A stretch of DNA of 64,000 nt from Hymenobacter mellowenesis (GTDB taxonomy: Bacteria; Bacteroidota; Bacteroidia; Cytophagales; Hymenobacteraceae): contig NZ_JAUQSX010000006.1 in NCBI RefSeq assembly GCF_030581005.1, positions 124,001-188,000 on the forward strand, read 5' to 3'. The notes under the pieces were generated by a model that did no database searches, was not told the origin of the DNA, and saw only the letters and a program-made list of their open reading frames with translations. How positions within the stretch are numbered: the first letter of the stretch is position 1; every line of letters begins with the position of its first letter. Below, in pieces: positions 44,723-53,421 of this stretch. Position numbers and translations under genes: made by a program.

Positions 44723-45584
44723 ATGGACATCCACCTAACTTCCGGCCACGGACGTATGAGCTTTTTAGCTGTTCGCTGTGTGGGAGTTGTTCCAAGCGGT
44801 AAGTACATTCGTTGAGGAGCCAATCATTTGAAATCCTTTCAATGTCCAGGTGCTGGCCTTGGTCTAGCAACACCGTCACGTAGGAGGACAAGTATTTTCG
44901 CTTGCTGGTGAAACGAACCTTGCCATCGGCGGGGACTTTGCCGAAAATCCGCGTGCAGACCGTCAGTTCGTACCGGTCGGCGCCTGCTTTTTTTACTTCC
45001 CCGTAGACCAAAAGGGCAGTCTTCGTCACCATAGGATGCCGCACCCGACTGCGCAGCACGCCGGACGTGGCGTCGAAGGTGAGCGTGTTTAATTCGTAGG
45101 TGTTGAGCACCAGTTCGCGCCGCGCCGCGTGGTAAGCCAAGCCTGGCAGCCAATCAAAATGACTGGCAGACTCGCTGATATTGAAGGAAGAACAGAGCAG
45201 GTCCGCTAAGCGGTACGCCTTAATTTTCTCCCCCAACCGGTAAAAGCTGACGACCTCCAGCGTGTCTACCGCATTGGCTTCACTCCAATCGTCGACCACC
45301 GCCAACGAACGCCCGTCGTTCGCGACGTAAACAGTCTTGGAATCGAAAAAGCCGGTAACGGAGTAATGCGTTTGGCCCGTTGACTGTTGAAAAAGCTTCC
45401 AGGTGGTGCTAATCGGTACTCGATATTCCTCCGAACCGTCCTTGATGGTGGTGTACTTGGTATCCGTTAGGCGAAATGCGTACTGGCCATTGACACTGGT
45501 AAACACGTCGCGGCTCCTTGGTTCATCGGCAAAAGCCACATGGGCCATGGTCACCAGCAAAAGGAGGAAATAGAGTCGTTGCAT
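44721..45584 (-). CDS. Secreted hypothetical protein
   Basis: 287 residues from the ATG at 45582-45584, with a signal peptide (RLYFLLLLVTMAHVAFADE). The mature domain is beta-rich with an asp/ser pattern (FDSKTVYVANDGRSLAVVDD) and ends with a Leu-rich segment. Not recognised; possibly a beta-propeller-like partner similar to the secreted protein at 51663. Confidence 0.6.
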   Translation of the reverse strand: MQRLYFLLLLVTMAHVAFADEPRSRDVFTSVNGQYAFRLTDTKYTTIKDGSEEYRVPISTTWKLFQQSTGQTHYSVTGFFDSKTVYVANDGRSLAVVDDWSEANAVDTLEVVSFYRLGEKIKAYRLADLLCSSFNISESASHFDWLPGLAYHAARRELVLNTYELNTLTFDATSGVLRSRVRHPMVTKTALLVYGEVKKAGADRYELTVCTRIFGKVPADGKVRFTSKRKYLSSYVTVLLDQGQHLDIERISNDWLLNECTYRLEQLPHSEQLKSSYVRGRKLGGCP

Positions 45585-45620
45585 CAGGCCAAAATACCCA
45601 TTCCTAATAATCCCTGTACT

Positions 45621-45675
45621 GTTCATCTAAAGGGTGCTGGTGTAAACGCGCTCCGTTCAGTCGAAGGAGCGGTCC
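45621..45675 (+). repeat. Junction repeat, long variant
   Basis: GTTCATCTAAAGGGTGCTGG, then TGTAAACGCGCTC, then CGTTCAGTCGAAGGAGCG. Two half-units (GTTCA-N3-AA...) flank an AACGCGCTC core; the same core is in the copy at 40541-40590. Confidence 0.6.
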
Positions 45676-45679
45676 AGAA

Positions 45680-46294
45680 CTACTGGTCACTTCGCGCCCA
45701 CGCATACCAAGGGCCTTCCAGATGACGCCACTGGAAAAAGGCCCCTCCCAAAGTGGCTTCTTCCTCCCGGCTGGGCTGTTCCCCAGCGGGGGAATAGGCA
45801 TAACCCCAGTACCGTTCGCTGTTGGCGCCTCCAGTAGTGCACAGGATGATTCGCGATGGCAGCACGTCGTAGCCCGCGACCCCTTCGCTCAAGCCGGGGT
45901 ACCCGCGATACCGAACGGTTACGGTGGCTGCCAGAGCCGCTGCCCGCGCCGTGGGGCTCGTTTGGAGCGCGGCCACGTGCGCCTCTATCCGCGTTTTGCG
46001 GCTTCGGAAATCCAGGTACTCGCCGCCGTGTTGCAGCGCGTCCTGGCTGCGGAAATACCCCACGATGGCCAACACGGCAACGGCCGGGTACAGCAGGCCC
46101 CGGCCGGGGTATCCACGCTGTTTGGCCGCCACGGCTAACGCAACGGCGGCGCCCGTCAGCACCAGGAGCGCGACAAAATCGGTGACCAGGGGCATCGCCG
46201 AGAGCGTATGCGGCACCAGCAGCGTTTGCACATACGGCGCGACGACGCCGAAGCAGAACAAGACCACAGGCACAAACGGGGCGTCTTTTAACAT
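45680..46294 (-). CDS. Hypothetical membrane protein
   Basis: 204 residues. Three hydrophobic helices lie in the first 80 residues (VPVVLFCFGVVAPYVQTLLV, DFVALLVLTGAAVALAVA, GLLYPAVAVLAIVGYF), then a soluble C-terminal half with RYRGYPGLSEGVAGYDVLP and a conserved-looking ILCTTGG. Not recognised. Confidence 0.6.
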   Translation of the reverse strand: MLKDAPFVPVVLFCFGVVAPYVQTLLVPHTLSAMPLVTDFVALLVLTGAAVALAVAAKQRGYPGRGLLYPAVAVLAIVGYFRSQDALQHGGEYLDFRSRKTRIEAHVAALQTSPTARAAALAATVTVRYRGYPGLSEGVAGYDVLPSRIILCTTGGANSERYWGYAYSPAGEQPSREEEATLGGAFFQWRHLEGPWYAWARSDQ

Positions 46295-46721
46295 GCGCTT
46301 CTGGCGAGTGAAAGGGGGAAATGACGCCGTTTGTCTGGCAAACGCCCCGGCACTAAGCGAGGACGATACGCAAAGAAACTGCCCAATTACACCGGCTACT
46401 TTTAAAGCAAGCTGCGTTCACAATAACGGTCCGAATGGTATCCGACTCGGCGTGGTGCTGGGTGAGGCCGGTGAGCAGTAGCTGCGGCTGATACCAACCG
46501 TGGCCAGGTCCTGAGGCAAAAGAAAGCGCAGTCCGCCCAACCAGACAACGCCGGGCAGTGACTACTCCGTCAGGAGCTCGGGGGGGCAGGGGCCCCACGC
46601 AGGCTTCCTCGTGGCGCACCGGCAGCAGGGCGGCGATGCCCCGTTGGCGGTGCCGGTGGGGGAATCCCCGCTCCCGCTGCCCCACGGCTGCTTCCCCTGG
46701 TGGGGGGCGGCTTCAGCCCCC
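46295..46721. other. Gap without a convincing gene
   Basis: About 430 bp with a partial junction repeat (ATAACGGTCCGAATGG at 46421-46436). Frames are open in part but composition is low-complexity and none looks coding. Confidence 0.5.
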
Positions 46722-49301
46722 TTAATCCACCGCCAGGCGTAGGCTGCCGGCTCCGGCCCGCACCACATACAGGCCGGGGGCCAGCCCAGCCAGGGCAGCT
46801 GTGCCAAGGGCGTCAGCCGTGGTGGTGGCCGCCACCCGGCCCAGGGCGTCGAACACCTGCACCGGGGCGCCGGGGGCAGCCCCGCGCAGCGTGGCCGTGC
46901 CGCGGGGGGCGGGGTTTGGAAACAGAGCCAGGCCCCCTTCGCTCCGCGCCCCAGGACGCACGGGCAGCGGCTGCAAGCTGGTGAGCGGGCTGACGCGGTC
47001 GAAGCGGTTGGCGTCGGTGGCGGTGCCGTCGCCGAGCTGGCCGCCGCCGTTCTGGCCGGCGCTGGCGAAGCTCTGGGCCGAGGCCGTGCGCACCAGCGAG
47101 AAGACACCAGCGCCGGTGCCCAGCGTGGTCCAGCCCGTGCCCGCGGTGGCCTCCTGGGTGGGCATGGGATTAGCCCCAAAGGTGATGGTGGATATGCCCA
47201 ACTCGCCGGAGCCGTTGGAGCCCCAGGCCCAGAGGCTGCCGTCGGCCCGCAGCCCCAGGCTGTGGAGATAGCCGGCCGCCACCTGCGTATAGACGCCCGC
47301 CACCTGTGTGGGCGTGGGGTTTGGGGTGGGGGTACCGTTGTTGGTAGCATTGCCCAGCTGTCCGTAGTCGTTGCGGCCCCAAGCGTAGAGGGTGCCGTCG
47401 GCCTGCAGCCCCAGGCTGTGGCTATAGCCGGCCGCTACCTGCGTGTAGGTGCCCGCTACCTGCATGGGCGTGGGATTAGCGCTGTTAGTGAGATTGTTGC
47501 CATTGCCCAATTGGCCGGAGTAGTTAGAGCCCCAGGCGTAGAGGCTGCCGTCAGCCCGTAGCCCCAGGCTATGGGAGCTCCCGGCCGCCACTTGGGTGTA
47601 AGCCCCCGGCACCTGCATAGGCGTGGGGTTCGCATTGTTGGTGCCGGTGTTGGTGGCGGTGCCCAATTCGCCGGAGGAGTTAGAGCCCCAGGCGTAGAGG
47701 CCGCCGTCGGCCCGCAGGCCCAGGCTGTGCCAGCTTCCGGCGGCCACCTGCGTATAGGTGCCCGCTACCTGCGTGGGCGTGGGATTAGCGCTGTTGTTGC
47801 CGGTGTTGGTGGCGTTGCCCAGCTGGCCGAACTGGTTGTAGCCCCAGGCGTAGAGGCTGCCGTCGGCTTTCAGCGCCAGGCTGTGGGACTGCCCGGCCGC
47901 CACCATCACCCAGTCGGTGGCGGTGCCCACCTGCACGGGGCGGAAGGCGCGGGCCGTAGTCGTTGGGAGGCCCAGCTGGCCGTAGGTGTTGCGGCCCCAA
48001 GCCCAGAGGGTGCCGTCGCCGCGCACGGCCGGGCCGAAGTCGCCGCCCATCGCCAGGCTGCGCGTGACTAGGGCCGTGCCCGTGGCCGCGGGTGTGGGGC
48101 TGCCCGCGTAGGGGCCGCTTGTGCTGCCGTTGCCCAGCTGTCCGTAGTCGTTGTGGCCCCAGGTGTAAAGGTTGCCATTGGCCCGCAGCCCGAGGCTGTG
48201 GTTCAACCCGGCCGCCACCTGCGTATAGACGCCCGCCACCTGCGTAGGCGTGGGGTGAGCCGTGTCGATGCCGTTGTTGGTGGCGTTGCCCAGCTGGCCG
48301 TAGTAGTTGTTGCCCCAGGCCCAGAGGCTGCCGTCGACTCGCAGCCCCAGGCTGTGGCCGCTCCCGGCCGTCACTTGGGTGTAAGTGCCGGGTACCAGCA
48401 GCGGCGTGGGGTTGGCGGTGGCGGTACCGCTGTTGGTGGCGTTGCCTAATTGGCCGTAGCCGTTCCAGCCCCAAGCGTAGAGGCTGCCGTCGGCCCGCAA
48501 GCCCAAGCTGTGGAAGTCTCCGGCCGCCACCTGGGTGTAGGTGCCGGGCACTTGCGTAGGCGTGGGGTTCGGGTTGTAGGTAGCGTTGTTGGCGGCGTTG
48601 CCCAGCTCGCCGAAGCGGTTCCAGCCCCAGGCCCAGAGGCTGCCGTCGGCCCGCAGCCCCAGGCTGTGGCTGGCGCTGGCCGCCACTTGGGTGTAGGTGC
48701 CGGGCACTTGCGTAGGGGCGGGGTTGGCGGTGTAAGCACCGTTGTTGGTGGCGTTGCCCAATTGGCCGTAGTAGTTGTAGCCCCAGGCGTAGAGGCGGCC
48801 GTCGGCCCGCAAACCCAGGCTATAGTAGCTTCCGGCCGCCACTTGGGTGTAGGTGCCGGCCACCACGGTAGGCGTGGGGTTGGCCGTGTAGGTACCGTTG
48901 TTGGTGGCGTTGCCCAGCTCGCCGTATTCGTTGCGGCCCCAGGCGTAAAGGGTGCCGTCGGCCCGCAGCCCCAAGCTATGGAAAGTTCCAGCCGCTACTT
49001 GCACCCAGTTGGTGGCCGTGCCCACCTGCACCCAAGCCGAGTTGCTGGTGGTGCTGCCCGTGCCCAGCTGGCCATAGCTGTTGTCGCCCGTGGCCCAGAG
49101 TGTGCCGTCGGCGTGGATGCTGAGCGAGTGGCCGGTGCCCGCGGCAAAGGTGCGGGCCAGCACCTGCGCCCGCAGGCTGGCAGTGGGCAACGCCAGCAGC
49201 AGCGCCAGTAGCCCCAGGGCCGCTACCAGGGAGGAAAGGGGGCCGGCACGCCGGCCACCCAGGGGTCGCCGGCCACGGCAGCAAGAGTAGAAATGCGTCA
49301 T
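46722..49301 (-). CDS. T9SS-exported RCC1-repeat protein
   Basis: 859 residues from the ATG at 49299-49301, with a signal peptide (LLALLLALPTASLRAQ). It is built from about fourteen tandem RCC1-type units of roughly 50 residues: HSLGLRADGSLYAWG, then NGYGQLGNATN and the linker TPTQVPGTYTQVAAG. RCC1 repeats form seven-bladed propellers. The C terminus (GLALFPNPAPRGTATLRG ... GLYVVRAGAGSLRLAVD, given in parts) is a T9SS type A sorting domain. The DNA is a run of 150-bp near-identical units, which favours unit gain/loss. Confidence 0.9.
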   Translation of the reverse strand: MTHFYSCCRGRRPLGGRRAGPLSSLVAALGLLALLLALPTASLRAQVLARTFAAGTGHSLSIHADGTLWATGDNSYGQLGTGSTTSNSAWVQVGTATNWVQVAAGTFHSLGLRADGTLYAWGRNEYGELGNATNNGTYTANPTPTVVAGTYTQVAAGSYYSLGLRADGRLYAWGYNYYGQLGNATNNGAYTANPAPTQVPGTYTQVAASASHSLGLRADGSLWAWGWNRFGELGNAANNATYNPNPTPTQVPGTYTQVAAGDFHSLGLRADGSLYAWGWNGYGQLGNATNSGTATANPTPLLVPGTYTQVTAGSGHSLGLRVDGSLWAWGNNYYGQLGNATNNGIDTAHPTPTQVAGVYTQVAAGLNHSLGLRANGNLYTWGHNDYGQLGNGSTSGPYAGSPTPAATGTALVTRSLAMGGDFGPAVRGDGTLWAWGRNTYGQLGLPTTTARAFRPVQVGTATDWVMVAAGQSHSLALKADGSLYAWGYNQFGQLGNATNTGNNSANPTPTQVAGTYTQVAAGSWHSLGLRADGGLYAWGSNSSGELGTATNTGTNNANPTPMQVPGAYTQVAAGSSHSLGLRADGSLYAWGSNYSGQLGNGNNLTNSANPTPMQVAGTYTQVAAGYSHSLGLQADGTLYAWGRNDYGQLGNATNNGTPTPNPTPTQVAGVYTQVAAGYLHSLGLRADGSLWAWGSNGSGELGISTITFGANPMPTQEATAGTGWTTLGTGAGVFSLVRTASAQSFASAGQNGGGQLGDGTATDANRFDRVSPLTSLQPLPVRPGARSEGGLALFPNPAPRGTATLRGAAPGAPVQVFDALGRVAATTTADALGTAALAGLAPGLYVVRAGAGSLRLAVD

Positions 49302-49534
49302 AAGAGAGCAGGGCGTAAATAGGGGCCGGAAGCAAGTTGCTACAAGGTACAGCGCTGCCGCCCGGTGGCGGGATGACACGTTCGCACTGTGCCTCCCCCA
49401 GCCGCTTCCCCCAGCCTCCCCGCCCCGGCTGGTCCCGCTCGTGCGGTGGCGCATGGCCAGCGCTGCACACACACTGCCTCCAACCAGGCAGCCGGGGCCG
49501 ATAGGAACTAACAAAACGAAAGCAGGCGTGCCGG
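49302..49534. other. Gap upstream of the RCC1 gene
   Basis: About 230 bp that presumably contain the promoter of the RCC1-repeat gene on the minus strand. I see no gene in it. Confidence 0.4.
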
Positions 49535-49836
49535 TTACTTGTGGGCTTGCACATCGGCTCCTGCAAGGTGCCCAGACTGCCCTGCTGCCGGTCGAGGCGG
49601 GAAGCCTGCGACTGCTGCTGAAGCTGGCCGTTGCGGGTTTGCTGGGCGGCGTTCTGGGCTTCGAGGGTGGCCACTTTGCGGGCCAGTTCCTAGGCGGCGC
49701 TCACGTTGAGCACCGAGAGGGCTTTGTAGTCCACAGTGCACACGTCGGGGCACTCCAGGCCGTACACGAATGCCAGCTGGCCGGCCAGGGCCTGGGCGCT
49801 GCGCAGCAATAGGGTGCGGGCGCCAGCGGCGGCGGG
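49535..49836 (-). pseudogene. Remnant of a tail-fiber/peptidase S74-like C terminus
   Basis: On the minus strand the frame reads LLLRSAQALAGQLAFVYG, then VDYKALSVLNVSAA, a TAG stop at 49690-49692, and ELARKVATLEAQNAAQQ and a Gln-rich helix. VDYKALSVLNVSA followed by the coiled helix is how the tail-fiber domain-containing surface proteins of this group end. The internal stop and missing upstream part mark it as decayed. Confidence 0.6.
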
Positions 49837-49904
49837 CTAGGCCAGGGTGGCGGTCGAAAAAGCAAAAGGCACGTATCTTCTGCAAGCCGTTTATTGCCGT
49901 TGCT

Positions 49905-50111
49905 TTAAGGCAGCGAGGTATAGGAAACCGGGCCCGCAGAGTCAACGAAGAACGTATTCGTGGACACGATGGAATCGCCGTTGTCCCACACGGCGCCGCA
50001 GGTGTGCTGCATCTGGTGGCGCATGCCGGCCCGGCCGGAGAATTCGACGAGCCGCGTGAAGGCGCCGGGCACGTGCCGCCAGCGGCCTGCACTGGTACCT
50101 TGCCCTTCCAC
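49905..50111 (-). pseudogene. Decayed fragment next to the tail-fiber remnant
   Basis: A 68-residue frame with a GTG start, preceded directly by an in-frame TAG, containing HTCGAVWDNGDSIVSTNTFF and ending DSAGPVSYTSLP. It reads like a piece of a secreted repeat domain. Whether it belonged to the neighbouring remnant I cannot tell. Confidence 0.35.
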
Positions 50112-50283
50112 GCGCCGCTACACGTAGGCTTGGAACGCTTGCCGGGCCCGCGCTTCGGCGTGGGGGTGGCCGGACTCGCACGCGGGAAATCCCGGCAGCA
50201 AAGCTAGCCCCGCTCAGGTGCGGCAGGCGTATAGTGAAACGTTCATGCGACAAGATACACCCTGCCCTTGCAGCAAACTCAGC

Positions 50284-50320
50284 GTTCAGCCAAACGGTCC
50301 CAATTGCTAAAAGGAGGATT
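50284..50320 (+). repeat. Junction repeat copy 6
   Basis: GTTCAGCCAAACGGTCCCAA followed by TTGCTAAAAGGAGGATT, just beyond the stop of the TonB-like gene. Confidence 0.75.
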
Positions 50321-50352
50321 TTCTGGACAACTCTTAGTTAACGCCGCCACCT

Positions 50353-51132
50353 TCACCGCTCCTCTGGAGGCAGCCGCACCCGGACCGTCAGGCGAACGGC
50401 CACCGCTTGGCCGTTTTGCTTGCCCGGCCGCATCCGCGGCAGGTGATGTACCGTCTCCAGTACGGCCGCATCAACGGCGGGGGAGAGCCCTTGTTCAATG
50501 GTCGCTAAAAAGAGGCTTCCCCGTGGGCCCACCACGAAACTTACCAGCACCTGGCCCTCCACCGGCGGTTGAGGGGACCCCAAGCGGCGCCACGTTCCGC
50601 GGCGTAACGTGTCGGCCAGCGCGGCGATGCCCCCGCCGGCCGGCAGTTCGGGCATTTGTTCGACGAAGGTGTAGACCCGCGCGGAATCCGTTCCTGGGTA
50701 CAGCGCCGCGGCCGGCTCGGGCGGCTGGGACGGGTACGGCGTGGCCGGCCGGGGCTTCGGCGCCAACACCGGCCCCCAGCCTTCGGTGCCGTGCAGCATC
50801 CCCGCCAGTAATAGAACCGGCAGCAGCCCCAATAAGACCGCGCTTGCATGGCGGAAGCGTTTGCTGAAAACCAGCCCCAGGAGAACGAGCAGGCCCAGCA
50901 GCAAACTGCCGTCCAGCAGCGCGAAACTCTCTTTTACCAGGCCGGAATTGCTTTTGGAATAGTGCGTGAATTCGGTCACCAGAACGCCCACTACCACCCC
51001 GCAGCTAAGCAGGAAAGTGCCGGCAAGGAGCGCCAAACTGCGCCAGGCGGTCCCAGTAGCTGGGGTGATGGGGGAAGGGTGTGGAGGTACAGGTCTCGGA
51101 CGCGGACCAGATTCAGGTAAGACTTCGGGCAC
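50353..51132 (-). CDS. TonB-C-domain membrane protein
   Basis: 259 residues. Three to four N-terminal hydrophobic helices (LALLAGTFLLSCGVVVGVLV; SLLLGLLVLLGLVF; AVLLGLLPVLLLAGML), then a Pro-rich linker (APKPRPATPYPSQPPEP), then a C-terminal TonB-like domain with VEGQVLVSFVVGPRGSLF and LSPAVDAAVLETVHHLPRM. Energy transducer TonB proteins of this type couple the inner membrane to outer-membrane receptors; several N-terminal helices make it atypical. No TonB-dependent receptor is next to it. Confidence 0.75.
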   Translation of the reverse strand: MPEVLPESGPRPRPVPPHPSPITPATGTAWRSLALLAGTFLLSCGVVVGVLVTEFTHYSKSNSGLVKESFALLDGSLLLGLLVLLGLVFSKRFRHASAVLLGLLPVLLLAGMLHGTEGWGPVLAPKPRPATPYPSQPPEPAAALYPGTDSARVYTFVEQMPELPAGGGIAALADTLRRGTWRRLGSPQPPVEGQVLVSFVVGPRGSLFLATIEQGLSPAVDAAVLETVHHLPRMRPGKQNGQAVAVRLTVRVRLPPEER

Positions 51133-51255
51133 AAGCGCTAAACTACGGTACGTGTGAGCTTCAACTAATGGGGCTGTGCAACAGCATCGGATACAAGTGC
51201 ATCCTTCAAATGCTCCCTCTGTTCACGAAAACAATCGGAATCGGGCAAAGGGGCG

Positions 51256-51624
51256 TTAATTTCTGCTGCGGGCGTACCCAGGTCCAAAGGCTTCGGAAAA
51301 GGTTTGACCCACCGGTCCCACCTCCACGTTTGTTAGCTCTGGGGCTGCTCGCAGCCAGGCGTCAATATCATTCCGCGTTTGGTGGGCACTCGGCAGCGGG
51401 GTATGCGGCAACATACCTAAAAAATACCACGCTTTGCCCTCAGCGGTTCCGCCCGTTAGGCCAAGCCCTTGCTTCGCCACCATTGCGGCAAAGGCATGCA
51501 CCAAGGGAATGACCCGATGCGGGTCAATCTGGGGAACGAACCGAAACCGCACTGCTAGCCCAACCGCCCGTTGTAAAGTGCGGGTGTAAGAATCAACTCG
51601 GCGTATCCATATGCGCTTCTTCAT
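51256..51624 (-). CDS. YggL/DUF469-like protein, tentative
   Basis: 122 residues. The start MKKRIWIRRVDSYTRTLQ, the GLAVRFRFVP strand, LTGGTAEGKAWYFLGMLP and the late NVEVGPVGQTFSEAF follow the order seen in YggL (DUF469), a small protein that binds the 50S ribosomal subunit. The similarity is by pattern only. It sits in an island of accessory genes, unusual for that family. It starts just after a junction repeat. Confidence 0.5.
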   Translation of the reverse strand: MKKRIWIRRVDSYTRTLQRAVGLAVRFRFVPQIDPHRVIPLVHAFAAMVAKQGLGLTGGTAEGKAWYFLGMLPHTPLPSAHQTRNDIDAWLRAAPELTNVEVGPVGQTFSEAFGPGYARSRN

Positions 51625-51627
51625 GAG

Positions 51628-51664
51628 GTTTACTGAAACGGTCCCAGTGGCAAAACGAGAGATT
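51628..51664 (+). repeat. Junction repeat copy 7
   Basis: GTTTACTGAAACGGTCCCAG followed by TGGCAAAACGAGAGATT, between the YggL-like and the 218-aa genes. Confidence 0.7.
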
Positions 51665-52319
51665 ATAAAATGCCGATGCCCTGCAGGGCTTTGATTATCA
51701 ACAGGTCGGCCCTGTCATCGTTATAGGGTAGCGGCCAGCCGGGTGCAACACCTCTGCTCGCAATGAATTCGCCGCTGCGCACCGGGGTGTAGCACAAGCT
51801 GTGTTGCAATACGGCCTGGAACGTGGGATTATTCACCCGAACAAACTCGAATTCCGTGCTCGTGTGGCCGCGTTCCGGTCCCGAGCCGGAAAGGCCCAGC
51901 AGGAAGCCCCCTTCCACGGCCGGCCCCAGCCAGTCCAGGCACTGGCACGCGCGGGTGGTCCCGCACGGGCTCGTCGCCGCGAAGGGTTCGCCCGCGGGCT
52001 TTACCGGTTGCAGGTCCGCGTAGAAAGTGCCGGCCGGCTGCAGGTCGTGGGCGAGTTCGAGCACGCACACCCGGAGGGGACGCGACAGGTGGCCGGCGGA
52101 ATCGACCACGGCCCCGTGGCGGATTTCGACAAAGGCCCGTTGGGTGAGGCGTTGCGCGGCGAGGGCATGCAAGCGGTCAATGGCCGGCCGATTGCGGCAG
52201 AGAGCGTAATAGGCCCAACTGAAACGGCCGTTGAGTTGATAGGTCCGGTACACATCGGCTTGGTGGCCCGCTTCGGCCATCAGCCACAGCAGCAGTCCGC
52301 CCAGGATGTGTTTTTTCAT
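51663..52319 (-). CDS. Hypothetical secreted protein
   Basis: 218 residues from the ATG at 52317-52319. Signal-peptide-like start (KKHILGGLLLWLMAEAG). Cys residues at RVCVLELAHD, SPCGTTRACQC and SLCYTPV are conserved-looking and could form disulfides. Not recognised. A junction repeat lies upstream at 52384-52420. Confidence 0.55.
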   Translation of the reverse strand: MKKHILGGLLLWLMAEAGHQADVYRTYQLNGRFSWAYYALCRNRPAIDRLHALAAQRLTQRAFVEIRHGAVVDSAGHLSRPLRVCVLELAHDLQPAGTFYADLQPVKPAGEPFAATSPCGTTRACQCLDWLGPAVEGGFLLGLSGSGPERGHTSTEFEFVRVNNPTFQAVLQHSLCYTPVRSGEFIASRGVAPGWPLPYNDDRADLLIIKALQGIGIL

Positions 52320-52383
52320 CGTTGCGATGGCGTCCGTTTCAAAGGAACGCACAAAAGGCAAAAAGAGCGAGTTGCGGAGGCCT

Positions 52384-52420
52384 GTTCATTCAAAGGGTCC
52401 GATTAGAATAGCGAGCGTAA
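52384..52420 (+). repeat. Junction repeat copy 8
   Basis: GTTCATTCAAAGGGTCCGAT followed by TAGAATAGCGAGCGTAA: a near-complete copy. Confidence 0.85.
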
Positions 52421-52424
52421 GTGT

Positions 52425-52748
52425 TTACCTCTGCTTATTTAGGCGATTCTGGCGGAAACGAGCGAGTTGTTTGGGAGTGGGCGATGTTGGATAAGTCAGT
52501 CCTTCAAGAAGGTTTTCAAGTTCATCTAAGTCTCCCCCTTCTGCCAGTTTCGTGTTGTATTTGCTGAAGAGCATCCGGCGCACTTTTGCAGCCTCATTTA
52601 CCAGTTTGGGCTTAAACATGTACAACAGTGCCCAAGCCAAGTTTTCGTCGTTGTCGGAGTAGTGTCGCCCAAGACTGCCTAAGCCGACGACGAGCTTTTC
52701 CATGAAGGCCACTGCTTGCAATGCCTCCTCTTCTGTCAGTTCTCTCAT
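52425..52748 (-). CDS. Hypothetical helical protein
   Basis: 107 residues, nearly all helical (MRELTEEEALQAVAFMEKLV, then WALLYMFKPKLVNEAAKV) with a basic C terminus (QLARFRQNRLNKQR). No membrane segment or motif. Flanked by junction repeats at both ends. Not recognised. Confidence 0.55.
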   Translation of the reverse strand: MRELTEEEALQAVAFMEKLVVGLGSLGRHYSDNDENLAWALLYMFKPKLVNEAAKVRRMLFSKYNTKLAEGGDLDELENLLEGLTYPTSPTPKQLARFRQNRLNKQR

Positions 52749-52776
52749 AGAAGAGCGGTTTTACACAATACCAGTG

Positions 52777-52812
52777 GAGTTCATCTAAAGGGTCCGACCG
52801 GCAGAAGAGAGA
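52777..52812 (+). repeat. Junction repeat copy 9
   Basis: GTTCATCTAAAGGGTCCGAC followed by CGGCAGAAGAGAGATG, between the 161-aa lipoprotein and the 107-aa gene. Confidence 0.8.
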
Positions 52813-52817
52813 TGCTG

Positions 52818-53303
52818 CTACAGAAACATCTGGTCACTGCCCGCTGCGCGCTTGACTTCTGCTTTTTCCTCGACAATGCGCATGATGGTGTACAAGAAGG
52901 TTTTCGTTCTTTTCCCGTCCTCTGTGTACTCCCCGCAGGCGGTCCGGATGAAGAGCTTTTGCGTGCGTGTTCCCCTGACGACCCGCAACGTCCGGCACGG
53001 CATGGGAATCTGCCCACATTCCTTCTCCAGCACGCTCGCCTTATCGACGCGCTCCATGCCCAGTTCGTCGTACTTATTTTCAATGGTCTCGCGCTCGGCG
53101 GCGGTCAACGTAAAGCGAATCATGGCATCTGGCTTCTGGCTGTTGTGGACCCGCATCGTTTGCGTGGTCAGGTCGTATTCCTGCGTGGGAAATCCATCGA
53201 CGCACTCCGTGACCGTAATCTGCAGTGGTTCCCGCTTGGAGGAAGAGCAGGAAGCGCAGCATGTACTGCTGACGGCTAGCAGAAAAGACCACTTGGCAAG
53301 CAT
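52818..53303 (-). CDS. Hypothetical lipoprotein
   Basis: 161 residues from the ATG at 53301-53303. The signal ends WSFLLAVSSTCCASCSSS, with several candidate lipobox Cys residues. The mature part is acidic/beta with a repeated Glu-Cys pattern (VTECVDGFPTQEYDL). Not recognised. Confidence 0.6.
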   Translation of the reverse strand: MLAKWSFLLAVSSTCCASCSSSKREPLQITVTECVDGFPTQEYDLTTQTMRVHNSQKPDAMIRFTLTAAERETIENKYDELGMERVDKASVLEKECGQIPMPCRTLRVVRGTRTQKLFIRTACGEYTEDGKRTKTFLYTIMRIVEEKAEVKRAAGSDQMFL

Positions 53304-53421
53304 AGGCGAGAAAGGGTTTCGTACGGGCTTAACGTCGGCCACAGAAGCGTAGTATCTCCGGGCAGAAGCAGGGCGCTGGGGGAGCAATCAGTGCCGCGTA
53401 GCCGCTGCCAAAACCCAACTG

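Noticed and set aside
46353..46685. 110-aa minus-strand frame in the gap upstream of the RCC1 stop
   Set aside because: Partly covers a junction repeat, composition is erratic and there is no sign of selection; treated as non-coding.
46722..49301. Regularly spaced DNA repeats suggesting a CRISPR array
   Set aside because: The period is about 150 bp, units translate cleanly into RCC1 repeats, and there are no short identical repeats with unique spacers.
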